From positions 62,001 to 126,000 of the forward strand of contig JAEZCE010000035.1 in the NCBI GenBank assembly GCA_023429995.1: a stretch of DNA of 64,000 nucleotides. The letters run 5' to 3'. Under the pieces are notes generated by a model. That model was not told the origin of the DNA. It worked only from the letters and a program-made list of their open reading frames with translations, and did no database searches. Positions 9,670 to 18,621 of this stretch are shown here, one piece after another. The stretch is from Bacillota bacterium (GTDB lineage: Bacteria; Bacillota; UBA4882; UBA8346). The position numbers were made by a program, and so were the translations under genes. Position 1 is the stretch's first letter; each line of letters begins with the position of its first letter.

Positions 9670-12600
9670 ATGGCAAATTCAACGACTTCATTCAATGTTT
9701 TTGATTGGCAAACTCTGCGACAAGAAGGTTTGGCACACTTGCAGGCTATTTCCGGCCAAATTTGGACCGATTATGGTGTTCATGACCCAGGTGTTACCTT
9801 GCTGGAATTGCTTTGTTATGCCATTACCGATCTGGATTCGCGGCTGGAGCAAGATATTTCCACAATTGTCACGGAAAACACGGCGGATAGCATTACGGAG
9901 CATTATTTTTCACCGGGCGAGATTTTAACGATCAATCCGGTAACCATTAATGATTACCGGAAACTCCTCATTGACCTTCCCGGGGTGAAAAATGCCTGGC
10001 TGGTTCCGGTAACTGAAAGTGAGCCGGCTTTGTACTATGACAAAGATAATAATGCAATACTCTATGATTATGCCTCGGGTTCCGAAAGATTGGCTTTAAA
10101 TGGGTTATATCGGGTGTATATCGAGAAGGAAGAAGAGGTGAACGATGAGGCCGCCCTTAAAAAGGCGGTTGAAGAGAAACTTCACGAACATCGGAATCTA
10201 TGTGAGGACTTTGTCGAGATTCATATGATGGAAGAGGAAACCATCTCAGTGTATTCCGACGTCCGGATCGATGAGAAGGCCGACGCCAATGAGGTTATGG
10301 CCCAAATATACTATAATCTTAAGAAATTCATATCGCCGCGCATTCGTCAATATAGCTTGAAACGAATGCTGCAAAAAGGGAAAACCATCGAGGAAATCTT
10401 TACCGGGCCTCAACTTGAAAACGGCTTTATTGACGATGATGAATTGGGGACTGGCGCAAAACTTAAAGAACTGCATACCTCCGATCTCATCCGGATTATC
10501 ATGGCCCATTCGGATGTGAAGGATGTCAAAAATTTATTTATCACCAATGCGCCAAATCCCGATGCCCGGGATAAACAGGAGTGGGCGCTCGTTGTAGACA
10601 GCACCAAGGCCTTGGTGATGGAAGCCTTTAACGGGAGCAAACTTCGTTTGTTTAAAAATAATACCCTCTGTCCCATCAGTTCTACAGCGGTGGCTTCCGT
10701 AGTCGCAAGGTTGGCTGAAGAAGAAAGCAGGGAAATCTTTGATAATCCGGAGATGGACTTAACGGAACCATTGGGGGAGATATCCGACCCATTAACCGAG
10801 TACAACTCGATTTCTTATCAACTGCCGGCAGTCTATGGGGTAAGTGAAACCGGGCTTCCGTCGAGTGTATCCGATTTGCGGCGGGCCCAGGCAAAACAAC
10901 TTCGGGCGTATTTGCTGTTTTTTGAGCAAATTCTGGTGAATTATCTCAAACAATTAGACAGTTTTAAACGGTTATTTGCTTTCCGGCAAAACCGGGAAGA
11001 ACTCTTAAAGAGTTATTTTTCCCGGCTGCTTCCGGAAGCGATCTGGAAAAGCGATTTTCCGGAGATCAAAGGGATGGTTGAAAAAGATCCCACAGAAAGT
11101 CTGCCCTTTTGTGAAACTGCCTTTAAACGGAAAAGCCGCATCCTCGATCACTTGCTGGCTCAATTTAACGAGAAATTTGCGGATTATGCCGTATTCGGCT
11201 ACAAATATAACGCCTCGGTAGCCTTGGAAAAAGAAAAAAAAGAAGCTTATTATTTAAATGCAAAAGCAGATTTCCTGGAAAATTATCCGAAACTCAGTCA
11301 AAACCGGAATAAAGCCTATAATTATCTGGCGCATTCTACTCAAAGCAGTCAGACCGACGGACTCAAGAATTTAATCGCCTCGAAGTTGGGAATCAACCTA
11401 ACCGTGGGTACAGATACCATCGAAGAGTCGGAAGAATTTTATCTGGTTGAGCATATTTTGTTTCGGCCGGATGGGTCGATGCCGCTGGATTTTATATGCA
11501 GCGAACGAATCACCGAAGATTATCAACCGGAACCCTATTCCTATCAACTAACTTATCTGATTCCCAAAAAAGCGGGACGGTTCGGCAACAGCAAGTTTAA
11601 GGAGCTATTTTATGCTACGATTGATAATGAGACACCGGCGCATATTACTTATACGGTTTTAGAGTTTACTGCGGAACAAATCAGTCAATTTATTGATATC
11701 TATCAACATTTTCTGGTTGAATTGGTCCGGCATAAACAGGGGAACTCTTCTCAATACAATGAGTATCGAAATGAGCTGATGGAACTTTTGGAGATCGGCC
11801 GGCCAAGGTTGCCTGTACTCCATCTTGACGCGACACAAGTGTCCGGTGCGGAAACAGAGCCAGCGGATGAAAGTCCGGTTTCGGAATGGATGGATTTAAG
11901 CGGAAATAATCATCCGGCGATTTCGGAAGGGGCCACATCCCCGGTTTATAAGAAGACCGGTATGGGCGCCAAACCTTCGATTCACTTGAATAAAGATTCC
12001 CGGCTGCGGATCGCGGATGGACTCGTTCAAGATGATTTGACTATCGTGGCGGTCTTTAAAACTCCGCTTCAGCCAGGACAGGAGGAAGAAATTTTTAACC
12101 TGGTTCAAGGGCAATCCAATGGGTTTCAAGTAGGGTTTAAGGGTAATGGGGATATTGTGGGCGGTATTGCCGGACAAACTGTTTTCTTAGAGTCCGAAGC
12201 GGAAAGTCCACACTTGGCCATGTTTATTCGCGATCGAACCGCCGGCGAGATTCGCTTATATCTGGATGGAGTTTTGCAAACATCACAACAACTGACGGTA
12301 AATAGCGCCCTGAGCGATGAGACCGTAATATTGGCGCCGGGGGCGCCCTGCGACATCGGTGAGGTGATAATCCTTGATTCCGTTTTAACCGGGAATCGTA
12401 AGGAAAACCTGGAAGAATACCTTTCGGAAAAATGGAATATCCCCTTATCCGCCGTGAGTTCCATTGCCAAACCAGCCTTGCATTTGGACGCCAACGCCGC
12501 CATCAGCTTTATCAAAGATGAAGTTACCAACAAAATCGGCGGTTGGATTGATTTGAGCGGCAATAAAAAATCTGCCGCTCAGGCTACCACGGCATTACAA

Positions 12601-15600
12601 CCAGTTTATGTAGTTGAGGGGATTGCAGGGTTACCGGCGGTTAAATTTAAAAATGCGGCGTTAGTAATTCCCAACAGTTCCCACGGCTTCTTTCAATCCG
12701 ATTTCACCATCGCATTGGTTTATCAAGCCGATGCCGGCGACAATACCAACGGGGGCTGTTTACTGGATGGAACAGCCGCTGAGGCGGAGGATTCAAAAGG
12801 TTTTACCCTATCCGTGGGAACGCAAGGAACTGTGAGTGTAGCAGCGGAAACTGAAAAGTTGGCACTGGCGGCAGACCTTGGGCAGGCCCACTTCGCCTTT
12901 GTTTTAGGTCGGGTGATTTCCGGAAAACTTCAGGTTACATTGTGGGTGGATGGTAAATATCATGCCTCCAAAGAATTTCAAGATGCGCGCGCTTTTAGGG
13001 ATTGCCCTTTGGACCTGTTTGTTGGCCGCAGTAGAGATGGGCATTTTGGGTTTGCCGGAAAAATCGGGGAGATAGTCTTTTTTGATGAAGCGCTTTCGGC
13101 ATGGGATCGTCAGCGTCTAGAGGAGTTTTTTAGTGAAAAATGGCAGATCGATATCTCCGGAGTGAACCCGGTGGCGACGCCAATTTTACATCTGGACGCC
13201 TCCCGGCAAAGGAGTGTTTTGGATGAATCCGGCGCGGTGCTTGACAGGGATACCCATGTTTATCAATGGTTGGATCAGAGTGATAGTGAAAATAATGCTG
13301 TTCAGAATACTGTAAACCGTAGACCGACCTATGTTGTAGAGGGCTTGAACGGGTTGGGCGCCATCCAATTCACCCAGAAAGGGGTCGATGCGGGAGATTT
13401 ATACGAAGACTCCTTAAGTATAGACCGGGTGGTTCAGGATGATTTCACCATCATGGCGCTGTTTCAGCCGGATAAAGAATATTACACCGGGAAAAACTTA
13501 CCGGCGGTCCTGAACGTCGATACGGATTGGACGGAAGGAGTAGCCATCATCGACGCCGATTGCTCCGGAAGCTTTAATGATTTTGGTATTTCCTTCGGAA
13601 AAGTAGGCGAAAAGATGGTGGTAATGGGCGGCATTGGGGATCGGCTTTCCCGGGACAACACCGTTAAAACGAAAACCATCAACTTTAATGCGCCCCATTT
13701 TATCTCCCTTACGCGCGCTAAAGCCGACGGTCTGGTAAAACTGTATGCCGACGGACTCTTTCAAGCCCAGGCCGACTTAAGGGATGATGTGACCTTAAAT
13801 GATTCCCGGAGTATTAAAATCGGCGCTTTCAGCAGTGAGGGCCAACCTTTTCGCGGTTTGATAGGAGAAATTATCATTTTTGATCAAGCCCTTTCCGATG
13901 AAAAGCGGCAGCAGATTGAGAATTATCTCTCTGCAAAATGGCAGATTCCTATTGTAACGCTCCCGGTTGATACGACGGGCTTGGAACTCCATTTGGATGC
14001 CTCCGTTGCCACAACGATTACCAAAGATGCCGATCATCGCGTTTCCAAATGGTCCGATCCTGACAGCTTCAGAAATGTGACGGCCATTCAGACGGTAACT
14101 GAATATCAGCCTGAATATGTAACAGACGGCCTCCAGGGGCTACCGGCGCTCCAATTTAACAATAGTTCCATGGATGTTGCTCCGGCTGCCGCTTCATTTG
14201 ATGACTTAACTGTGGCAGTTGTCTTTCAAGCTGCAACCACTGGAAATCTTTATCCCGGATGGGATGAAGCCGGTTTAATCGATCATTACAACGGCGGAAC
14301 CGATAATAACTTTGGAATTGTCATCACCCGCAACAACACTTTCGGAGCGAGAGTCGGCGCTAAACGAACCGAATCGGGATTTTCCTTGAATATGCCTCAT
14401 ATCGCCGTTATCAGTCGGGATAAAGCGAAGGGAAAAGTTCAGATATACCTTGACGGCTTATTAAAAGCGACTGAAACCGATGACAGGGCGGCTTCTTTGA
14501 AAGAGTTGGGAGAATTCACTCTTGGAGCAATCCGGATGCAAACCGGCGAAAAGTTTAGTAAAGGTTACTATCATGGGATGATTGCCGAAGTATTGGCGTT
14601 TAACCGGATTTTGGCAGATAGTGAACGCCAGAACTTGGAGGACTATTTCTCCCGGAAATGGCGGATCGACCTTTCCGGAATCAACAATATCGCCAAACCG
14701 GTACTGCATTTGGATGCCAGTAAATTGGGGACGATTGTCGGCGATGATGAAGGAAAGATTTCCCAGTGGCTTGACCTTGATGGAAGCAGCAATTACGCTG
14801 TTCAAAACGATCCCGTCCATCAACCCCAATATAAGGAAAATTCCTATCATGGTCTTGGCACAGTCCGTTTTGACCGGGGAAAACAAACTTTTATGACTTT
14901 AAAGCCGTCGGTTCAAGATGATTTCTCCGTGATCATTGTTTATGAGGCCGATGGTGAAGGGGCTGACGAATATATGCCTGTTTCCCAGAGTGCTTTCGCA
15001 GTTATCGCCGGAGTGGATAGTTCCAATTCTGCAAAGATTTGGACTTGCTTTAAAGATAGCGGTTATATTGATGAGTATGGGAATGTGTTGCCGGCATTTT
15101 TGCCGGGAAATTCGGATTTTGCGTTGGCTCTGGATGCAAGCGTGACCAGCCCTATCAAGGATGAGTTTAAAAAGGGAATCGACGGGATTTTAAGGGCTCA
15201 TTTCCAGTCCCAAAAAGCGATTTTGGAAGATGCGTTTACCGGTATCGGAGGGGTAGACCGGGCGCTGTCGGAAAGCATCTGGAAAGGTCTGGAGGCGGAA
15301 GGGTATATTACCGGCGCCGGAAAAGCGTTGAAGAATAGTTATGAAGGGAATTCGAACGGCTTTTTGAACTCGGTCGTTGAAGGGGCTATCCTGACCATCG
15401 TCCTAACCGAAAACTGGTTGGAAGGCGTCGGTTTGTTCGACGGCAACTGCGCCGGAAGCCGTGGGCAGCTCAATATGAGGGATTTTGGAATATTGGTTGG
15501 AAAGGACGGTCAATTTACCGTTGGAATCGGCGTGCCCGATGATACGGACCATCGAATCAGCCAAGGGGCCTCTTTCGGTCGTCTCCATGTCGGCGCTTTG

Positions 15601-15846
15601 ACCCGGATGAAAGATACCGGAATCACCCGCATCTATGTGGACGGTGTGGCCTCGGAAGGGAAGAAGATAGCCCGTAATCTGACGCTGAAAGATTCAAAAC
15701 AATTCACGCTTGGGGCAGTAAACACCGGAGGCCATTATTTGACCGGAGAAATCGCCGAAATTATTGTCCTGGATAAAGTGTTGACGGAGGAGGAATTAGC
15801 CGCAGTTCAGAATTACTTGATGGAAAAATGGGGAATAACCCTGTAA
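9670..15846 (+). CDS. eCIS baseplate J-like protein fused to five LamG-like domains
   Basis: I chose ATG 9670 (2058 aa); TTG 9658 is an alternative start but sits too close to the AAAAAGG site. Residues ~35-60 (WTDYGVHDPGVTLLELLCYA) are the signature of the second eCIS J-like baseplate protein (Afp12 class), and that part extends to about residue 700. The remaining ~1350 residues are five repeats that each start with a LHLDAS motif (near residues 715, 935, 1170, 1436 and 1676), contain W-x-D-L-S-G-N, G-L-P-A and Y-L-D-G motifs, and close with an L-S-E-K-W-x-I helix. That is the pattern of LamG/concanavalin-type jelly rolls, usually carbohydrate or surface binding. The fifth domain carries an insertion of ~160 residues with two IW...GY...G modules. 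Family J proteins are normally less than half this size, so this is a fusion. I infer a baseplate decorated with lectin-like domains. Confidence 0.8.
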   Translation: MANSTTSFNVFDWQTLRQEGLAHLQAISGQIWTDYGVHDPGVTLLELLCYAITDLDSRLEQDISTIVTENTADSITEHYFSPGEILTINPVTINDYRKLLIDLPGVKNAWLVPVTESEPALYYDKDNNAILYDYASGSERLALNGLYRVYIEKEEEVNDEAALKKAVEEKLHEHRNLCEDFVEIHMMEEETISVYSDVRIDEKADANEVMAQIYYNLKKFISPRIRQYSLKRMLQKGKTIEEIFTGPQLENGFIDDDELGTGAKLKELHTSDLIRIIMAHSDVKDVKNLFITNAPNPDARDKQEWALVVDSTKALVMEAFNGSKLRLFKNNTLCPISSTAVASVVARLAEEESREIFDNPEMDLTEPLGEISDPLTEYNSISYQLPAVYGVSETGLPSSVSDLRRAQAKQLRAYLLFFEQILVNYLKQLDSFKRLFAFRQNREELLKSYFSRLLPEAIWKSDFPEIKGMVEKDPTESLPFCETAFKRKSRILDHLLAQFNEKFADYAVFGYKYNASVALEKEKKEAYYLNAKADFLENYPKLSQNRNKAYNYLAHSTQSSQTDGLKNLIASKLGINLTVGTDTIEESEEFYLVEHILFRPDGSMPLDFICSERITEDYQPEPYSYQLTYLIPKKAGRFGNSKFKELFYATIDNETPAHITYTVLEFTAEQISQFIDIYQHFLVELVRHKQGNSSQYNEYRNELMELLEIGRPRLPVLHLDATQVSGAETEPADESPVSEWMDLSGNNHPAISEGATSPVYKKTGMGAKPSIHLNKDSRLRIADGLVQDDLTIVAVFKTPLQPGQEEEIFNLVQGQSNGFQVGFKGNGDIVGGIAGQTVFLESEAESPHLAMFIRDRTAGEIRLYLDGVLQTSQQLTVNSALSDETVILAPGAPCDIGEVIILDSVLTGNRKENLEEYLSEKWNIPLSAVSSIAKPALHLDANAAISFIKDEVTNKIGGWIDLSGNKKSAAQATTALQPVYVVEGIAGLPAVKFKNAALVIPNSSHGFFQSDFTIALVYQADAGDNTNGGCLLDGTAAEAEDSKGFTLSVGTQGTVSVAAETEKLALAADLGQAHFAFVLGRVISGKLQVTLWVDGKYHASKEFQDARAFRDCPLDLFVGRSRDGHFGFAGKIGEIVFFDEALSAWDRQRLEEFFSEKWQIDISGVNPVATPILHLDASRQRSVLDESGAVLDRDTHVYQWLDQSDSENNAVQNTVNRRPTYVVEGLNGLGAIQFTQKGVDAGDLYEDSLSIDRVVQDDFTIMALFQPDKEYYTGKNLPAVLNVDTDWTEGVAIIDADCSGSFNDFGISFGKVGEKMVVMGGIGDRLSRDNTVKTKTINFNAPHFISLTRAKADGLVKLYADGLFQAQADLRDDVTLNDSRSIKIGAFSSEGQPFRGLIGEIIIFDQALSDEKRQQIENYLSAKWQIPIVTLPVDTTGLELHLDASVATTITKDADHRVSKWSDPDSFRNVTAIQTVTEYQPEYVTDGLQGLPALQFNNSSMDVAPAAASFDDLTVAVVFQAATTGNLYPGWDEAGLIDHYNGGTDNNFGIVITRNNTFGARVGAKRTESGFSLNMPHIAVISRDKAKGKVQIYLDGLLKATETDDRAASLKELGEFTLGAIRMQTGEKFSKGYYHGMIAEVLAFNRILADSERQNLEDYFSRKWRIDLSGINNIAKPVLHLDASKLGTIVGDDEGKISQWLDLDGSSNYAVQNDPVHQPQYKENSYHGLGTVRFDRGKQTFMTLKPSVQDDFSVIIVYEADGEGADEYMPVSQSAFAVIAGVDSSNSAKIWTCFKDSGYIDEYGNVLPAFLPGNSDFALALDASVTSPIKDEFKKGIDGILRAHFQSQKAILEDAFTGIGGVDRALSESIWKGLEAEGYITGAGKALKNSYEGNSNGFLNSVVEGAILTIVLTENWLEGVGLFDGNCAGSRGQLNMRDFGILVGKDGQFTVGIGVPDDTDHRISQGASFGRLHVGALTRMKDTGITRIYVDGVASEGKKIARNLTLKDSKQFTLGAVNTGGHYLTGEIAEIIVLDKVLTEEELAAVQNYLMEKWGITL

Positions 15847-15877
15847 ACGGCGGTTAACCTGCCGGATACGATAGGGA

Positions 15878-15915
15878 CCGGCGAACGCGTTAAGCAGTCT
15901 CGCCGGATTTTTTTG
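15878..15915 (+). terminator. Intrinsic terminator after the J-LamG gene
   Basis: CCGGCGA at 15878-15884 pairs with TCGCCGG at 15900-15906, followed by ATTTTTTTG. It separates the giant baseplate gene from the tape-measure unit. Confidence 0.8.
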
Positions 15916-16003
15916 TCTATTTTTAAGAGGATGGTCATAACCAACACCGGTTAAAGTCGGTGCGGGTTGAGTGAATAAAAGAAGAAACAGAGGAATCTGT
16001 TGG

Positions 16004-18004
16004 ATGAAAAATCAAACCCATATCATAAAAAAGCAAATTTTAGATTTAACGTTGGATTCAACGGTTGGTTCTTTTGCATTGCAAAGTAAAGCCGGTGAAT
16101 TTTTCAAACGGGAAATCCTACCTGAGCTGGATGCCTATTGCGATGAAATCGCCTGCGGGGATGGGACCATTCGAATTGACCGAATCGAAATCGATTTGGG
16201 TGTCATTTCAAAGAAGAATTTTGAACGGGATTTTAAGAAAAAATTTGGGGCCCTTTTTCCGGAAAAATTGGAGAAAATCATTGGCCATGCAGGGCTCCAG
16301 GTCCCGTTTTGGACAAGGGAAAGGGATGGTTCTGTCGAGAGTCCGCTGATGGTCGCCAAAGAAGCCAGAGAATTTGAAATATTGGAGTATTTCATCAGCG
16401 AAGGGCAATTGCCCTGGTGGGCTGAAAAAGAGTCAACAGGGGAGATCACGGCGCTTATTGAACAAACCGTTACGCAGCAACCGGCCAAGCTGAAAAAATT
16501 CATGGACAGGGTCTTGGACAATTCAGTAATCAGAAAACGGTTGGTTTATTATTCCAATGAACCGTCGATGAAAAAAATTTTAGCCCTCTTTATTCCGCAT
16601 GGGTATGAAGAGATTTTGGAAATGGCTCAAATATTGATAAAGCTAATGGCGGATTACCCTTTGACAGCATCAATGAATTCATCAACGCTTAAATCGGAGA
16701 TATTCAGCGCAGTCCTTACCCAGGCGGCAATCCTTCAAGGACAGGCATTGAACCGGAGATTGCTGTTGGAAGGGATAATAAAAAGCCTTTCCGGGACTTT
16801 CGGGATGGATTGCGACTCATTCTACGGTTATATTGTGGGAAACACTTCCCCTTCCCGAAATGCAATCAAAGGCAGAAAGTTATTGATGAAAGATATCCGG
16901 GAGATATTCAAGCAAAGAGATGAACCAGTTAGTTTCCTGGACAGCGCGAAAAACATTCACTTGGAAACCGGAGCGGACCCGCTCGCCCTAAAGAGCGATG
17001 CGGCGCTAAATAACCGGCTAGATCGGCTATTATGGTTGGTTATGACAAAGGAAAAAGAAAGCGCGTATTATCTGCGGCAAATGGAGAATATCCATCAATT
17101 CGCCGGGAAATTCCATCAAGTGGTGGCGCAGACCCAGGACTTAACGGAAACGCCCACGTTAAAGGAAAGTTTACTTCGCACAGAAATAACCGGGGTTTTG
17201 GAGTCAGTCCGGCATTTAGGCCAAAAGCTACATTCAGTGGCTGGGGAGACCGATGGCGACCGCTCCCTGGCGCCCAAACCAGCCTTGGAGAAGGATTTAA
17301 AAAAGAAAATAGCCGGGTTTGAACAGGAGCTTGAAAAACTGCTGACGGATCTGGCTTTAATTCTGGACCGGAGAGAATTAAAGCCGGAAGGGGAGCCCGC
17401 AAACAGTTTGATTGAATTGGAACAATCATTGCGCAGGCTTAAGGAGATTCCGGCGTACCGGAAGGAGTTTCCCCCTTCGAATGCTTTTTCCGCCTCGGAG
17501 GAATTGTTTATCGGCAATGCCGGTCTTATCTTGCTCTGGCCCTATTTGAGCAATTTTTTTGAGACCTTGGGTTTGCTCAAAAATAATGACCGGTTTATTA
17601 CGGAACAATCACGGGAAAGAGCGGTTTTTCTCCTTCAATACTTGGTCGGTGCGGCTGGAAAACTTCAAGAATATGAGATGGCCCTTCCTAAATTGCTGTG
17701 CGGCATGGAACCGCGTGGAACGGTGAATCCGTTTTTAACTCCAACCCCAGGAGAAGGATATGAAGGGGATAAACTTTTGCAAGCGGTGATTCACAACTGG
17801 GCCGCCCTCAAAAATCTTTCGGTCGCCAATTTTCAAAAAATGTTTTTACAGCGGGAAGGAATGATTTTTAACCGTGACGGGCATCCAGTATTGAAGGTCG
17901 CCGAAAAAGCTTATGATATTTTGGTCGATCGCCTGCCGTGGGGGATTGGTTTGGTGAAACTGCCCTGGATGGCGGGACTATTAATGGTGGAATGGAGAAT
18001 GTAG
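16004..18004 (+). CDS. eCIS tape measure protein (CIS_TMP, Afp14-like)
   Basis: The start is set at ATG 16004 because GAGGA lies ~10 bp upstream; GTG 15971 is in frame but has no good ribosome site. The 666-aa product begins HIIKKQILDLTLDS and continues with ILPELDAYCDEIACGD and IRIDRIEIDLG. That N-terminal pattern defines the contractile-injection-system tape measure family. It sets sheath/tube length during assembly. The C-terminal ~100 residues (NWAALKN, GMIFNRDGHPVLKVAEKAYD, LPWGIGLVKLPWM) also match the family's conserved end. The next gene starts one base after the stop codon, so the two are coupled. Confidence 0.88.
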   Translation: MKNQTHIIKKQILDLTLDSTVGSFALQSKAGEFFKREILPELDAYCDEIACGDGTIRIDRIEIDLGVISKKNFERDFKKKFGALFPEKLEKIIGHAGLQVPFWTRERDGSVESPLMVAKEAREFEILEYFISEGQLPWWAEKESTGEITALIEQTVTQQPAKLKKFMDRVLDNSVIRKRLVYYSNEPSMKKILALFIPHGYEEILEMAQILIKLMADYPLTASMNSSTLKSEIFSAVLTQAAILQGQALNRRLLLEGIIKSLSGTFGMDCDSFYGYIVGNTSPSRNAIKGRKLLMKDIREIFKQRDEPVSFLDSAKNIHLETGADPLALKSDAALNNRLDRLLWLVMTKEKESAYYLRQMENIHQFAGKFHQVVAQTQDLTETPTLKESLLRTEITGVLESVRHLGQKLHSVAGETDGDRSLAPKPALEKDLKKKIAGFEQELEKLLTDLALILDRRELKPEGEPANSLIELEQSLRRLKEIPAYRKEFPPSNAFSASEELFIGNAGLILLWPYLSNFFETLGLLKNNDRFITEQSRERAVFLLQYLVGAAGKLQEYEMALPKLLCGMEPRGTVNPFLTPTPGEGYEGDKLLQAVIHNWAALKNLSVANFQKMFLQREGMIFNRDGHPVLKVAEKAYDILVDRLPWGIGLVKLPWMAGLLMVEWRM

Positions 18005-18598
18005 ATGATTGAAAAAGTGATGGAAGTAATCCGAAGTGAAGTCAATGATTTTATTGGAAAAAAGTTAAATGATACGACCAACTCCAGCCGGGTTGTGTTG
18101 ACGTCCTTTGTGAATGAAAACGGGCAAGTAGCGATTCCCAACGACACAGTAGGCTTAAGCTTGTTAAATATAGAGGAAGAGCGGACGTTAAAATCCGCCG
18201 GGTTAATTCCCACGAGTGTGGCGGAGAACAAGTCTTCGTTCGTTAGTCCGCCGGTATGGATCAATTTACAAATTATGTTCACCGCTTATTTCGGCAACTA
18301 TTCCGAAAGTTTGAAACACTTGGCTTACGTGCTGGAATGTTTACAGTCAAAACCGGTGTTTGATCAAACCAATATCGCCGGTATGGCAAGTATCAATGCG
18401 CCAAGGCTTATTTTCGAATTAAATACTTTAGGCCTTGAACAGCAGCATTATATTTGGGCAATGATTGGTTTAAGGTATCTGCCTTCGATTGTCTATCGGG
18501 TAAGAATGTTGATCGTATTTGAACAAGATGTTATGAGTGAAGCGCCGAACATCAAGGTGATTACCGCCATTTCCGATCTGCGAGAAACGCAGGATTAA
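18005..18598 (+). CDS. eCIS cap/terminator protein (DUF4255, Pvc16 N-terminal type)
   Basis: This 197-aa protein begins directly after the tape-measure stop. The layout fits the Pvc16/Afp16 N-terminal family: an N-terminal helix, then VSLLNIEEE-type strand (GLSLLNIEEERTL), PPVWINLQIMFTAYFGNYSE and an FEL...L...W..MG-like segment near the end. Family members cap the distal end of tube and sheath and stop their growth. Length is normal. Position next to the tape measure matches other eCIS loci. Confidence is high on family and moderate on the exact structural role. Confidence 0.88.
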   Translation: MIEKVMEVIRSEVNDFIGKKLNDTTNSSRVVLTSFVNENGQVAIPNDTVGLSLLNIEEERTLKSAGLIPTSVAENKSSFVSPPVWINLQIMFTAYFGNYSESLKHLAYVLECLQSKPVFDQTNIAGMASINAPRLIFELNTLGLEQQHYIWAMIGLRYLPSIVYRVRMLIVFEQDVMSEAPNIKVITAISDLRETQD

Positions 18599-18621
18599 GA
18601 ATATGAAACTGGGAGATAGGA

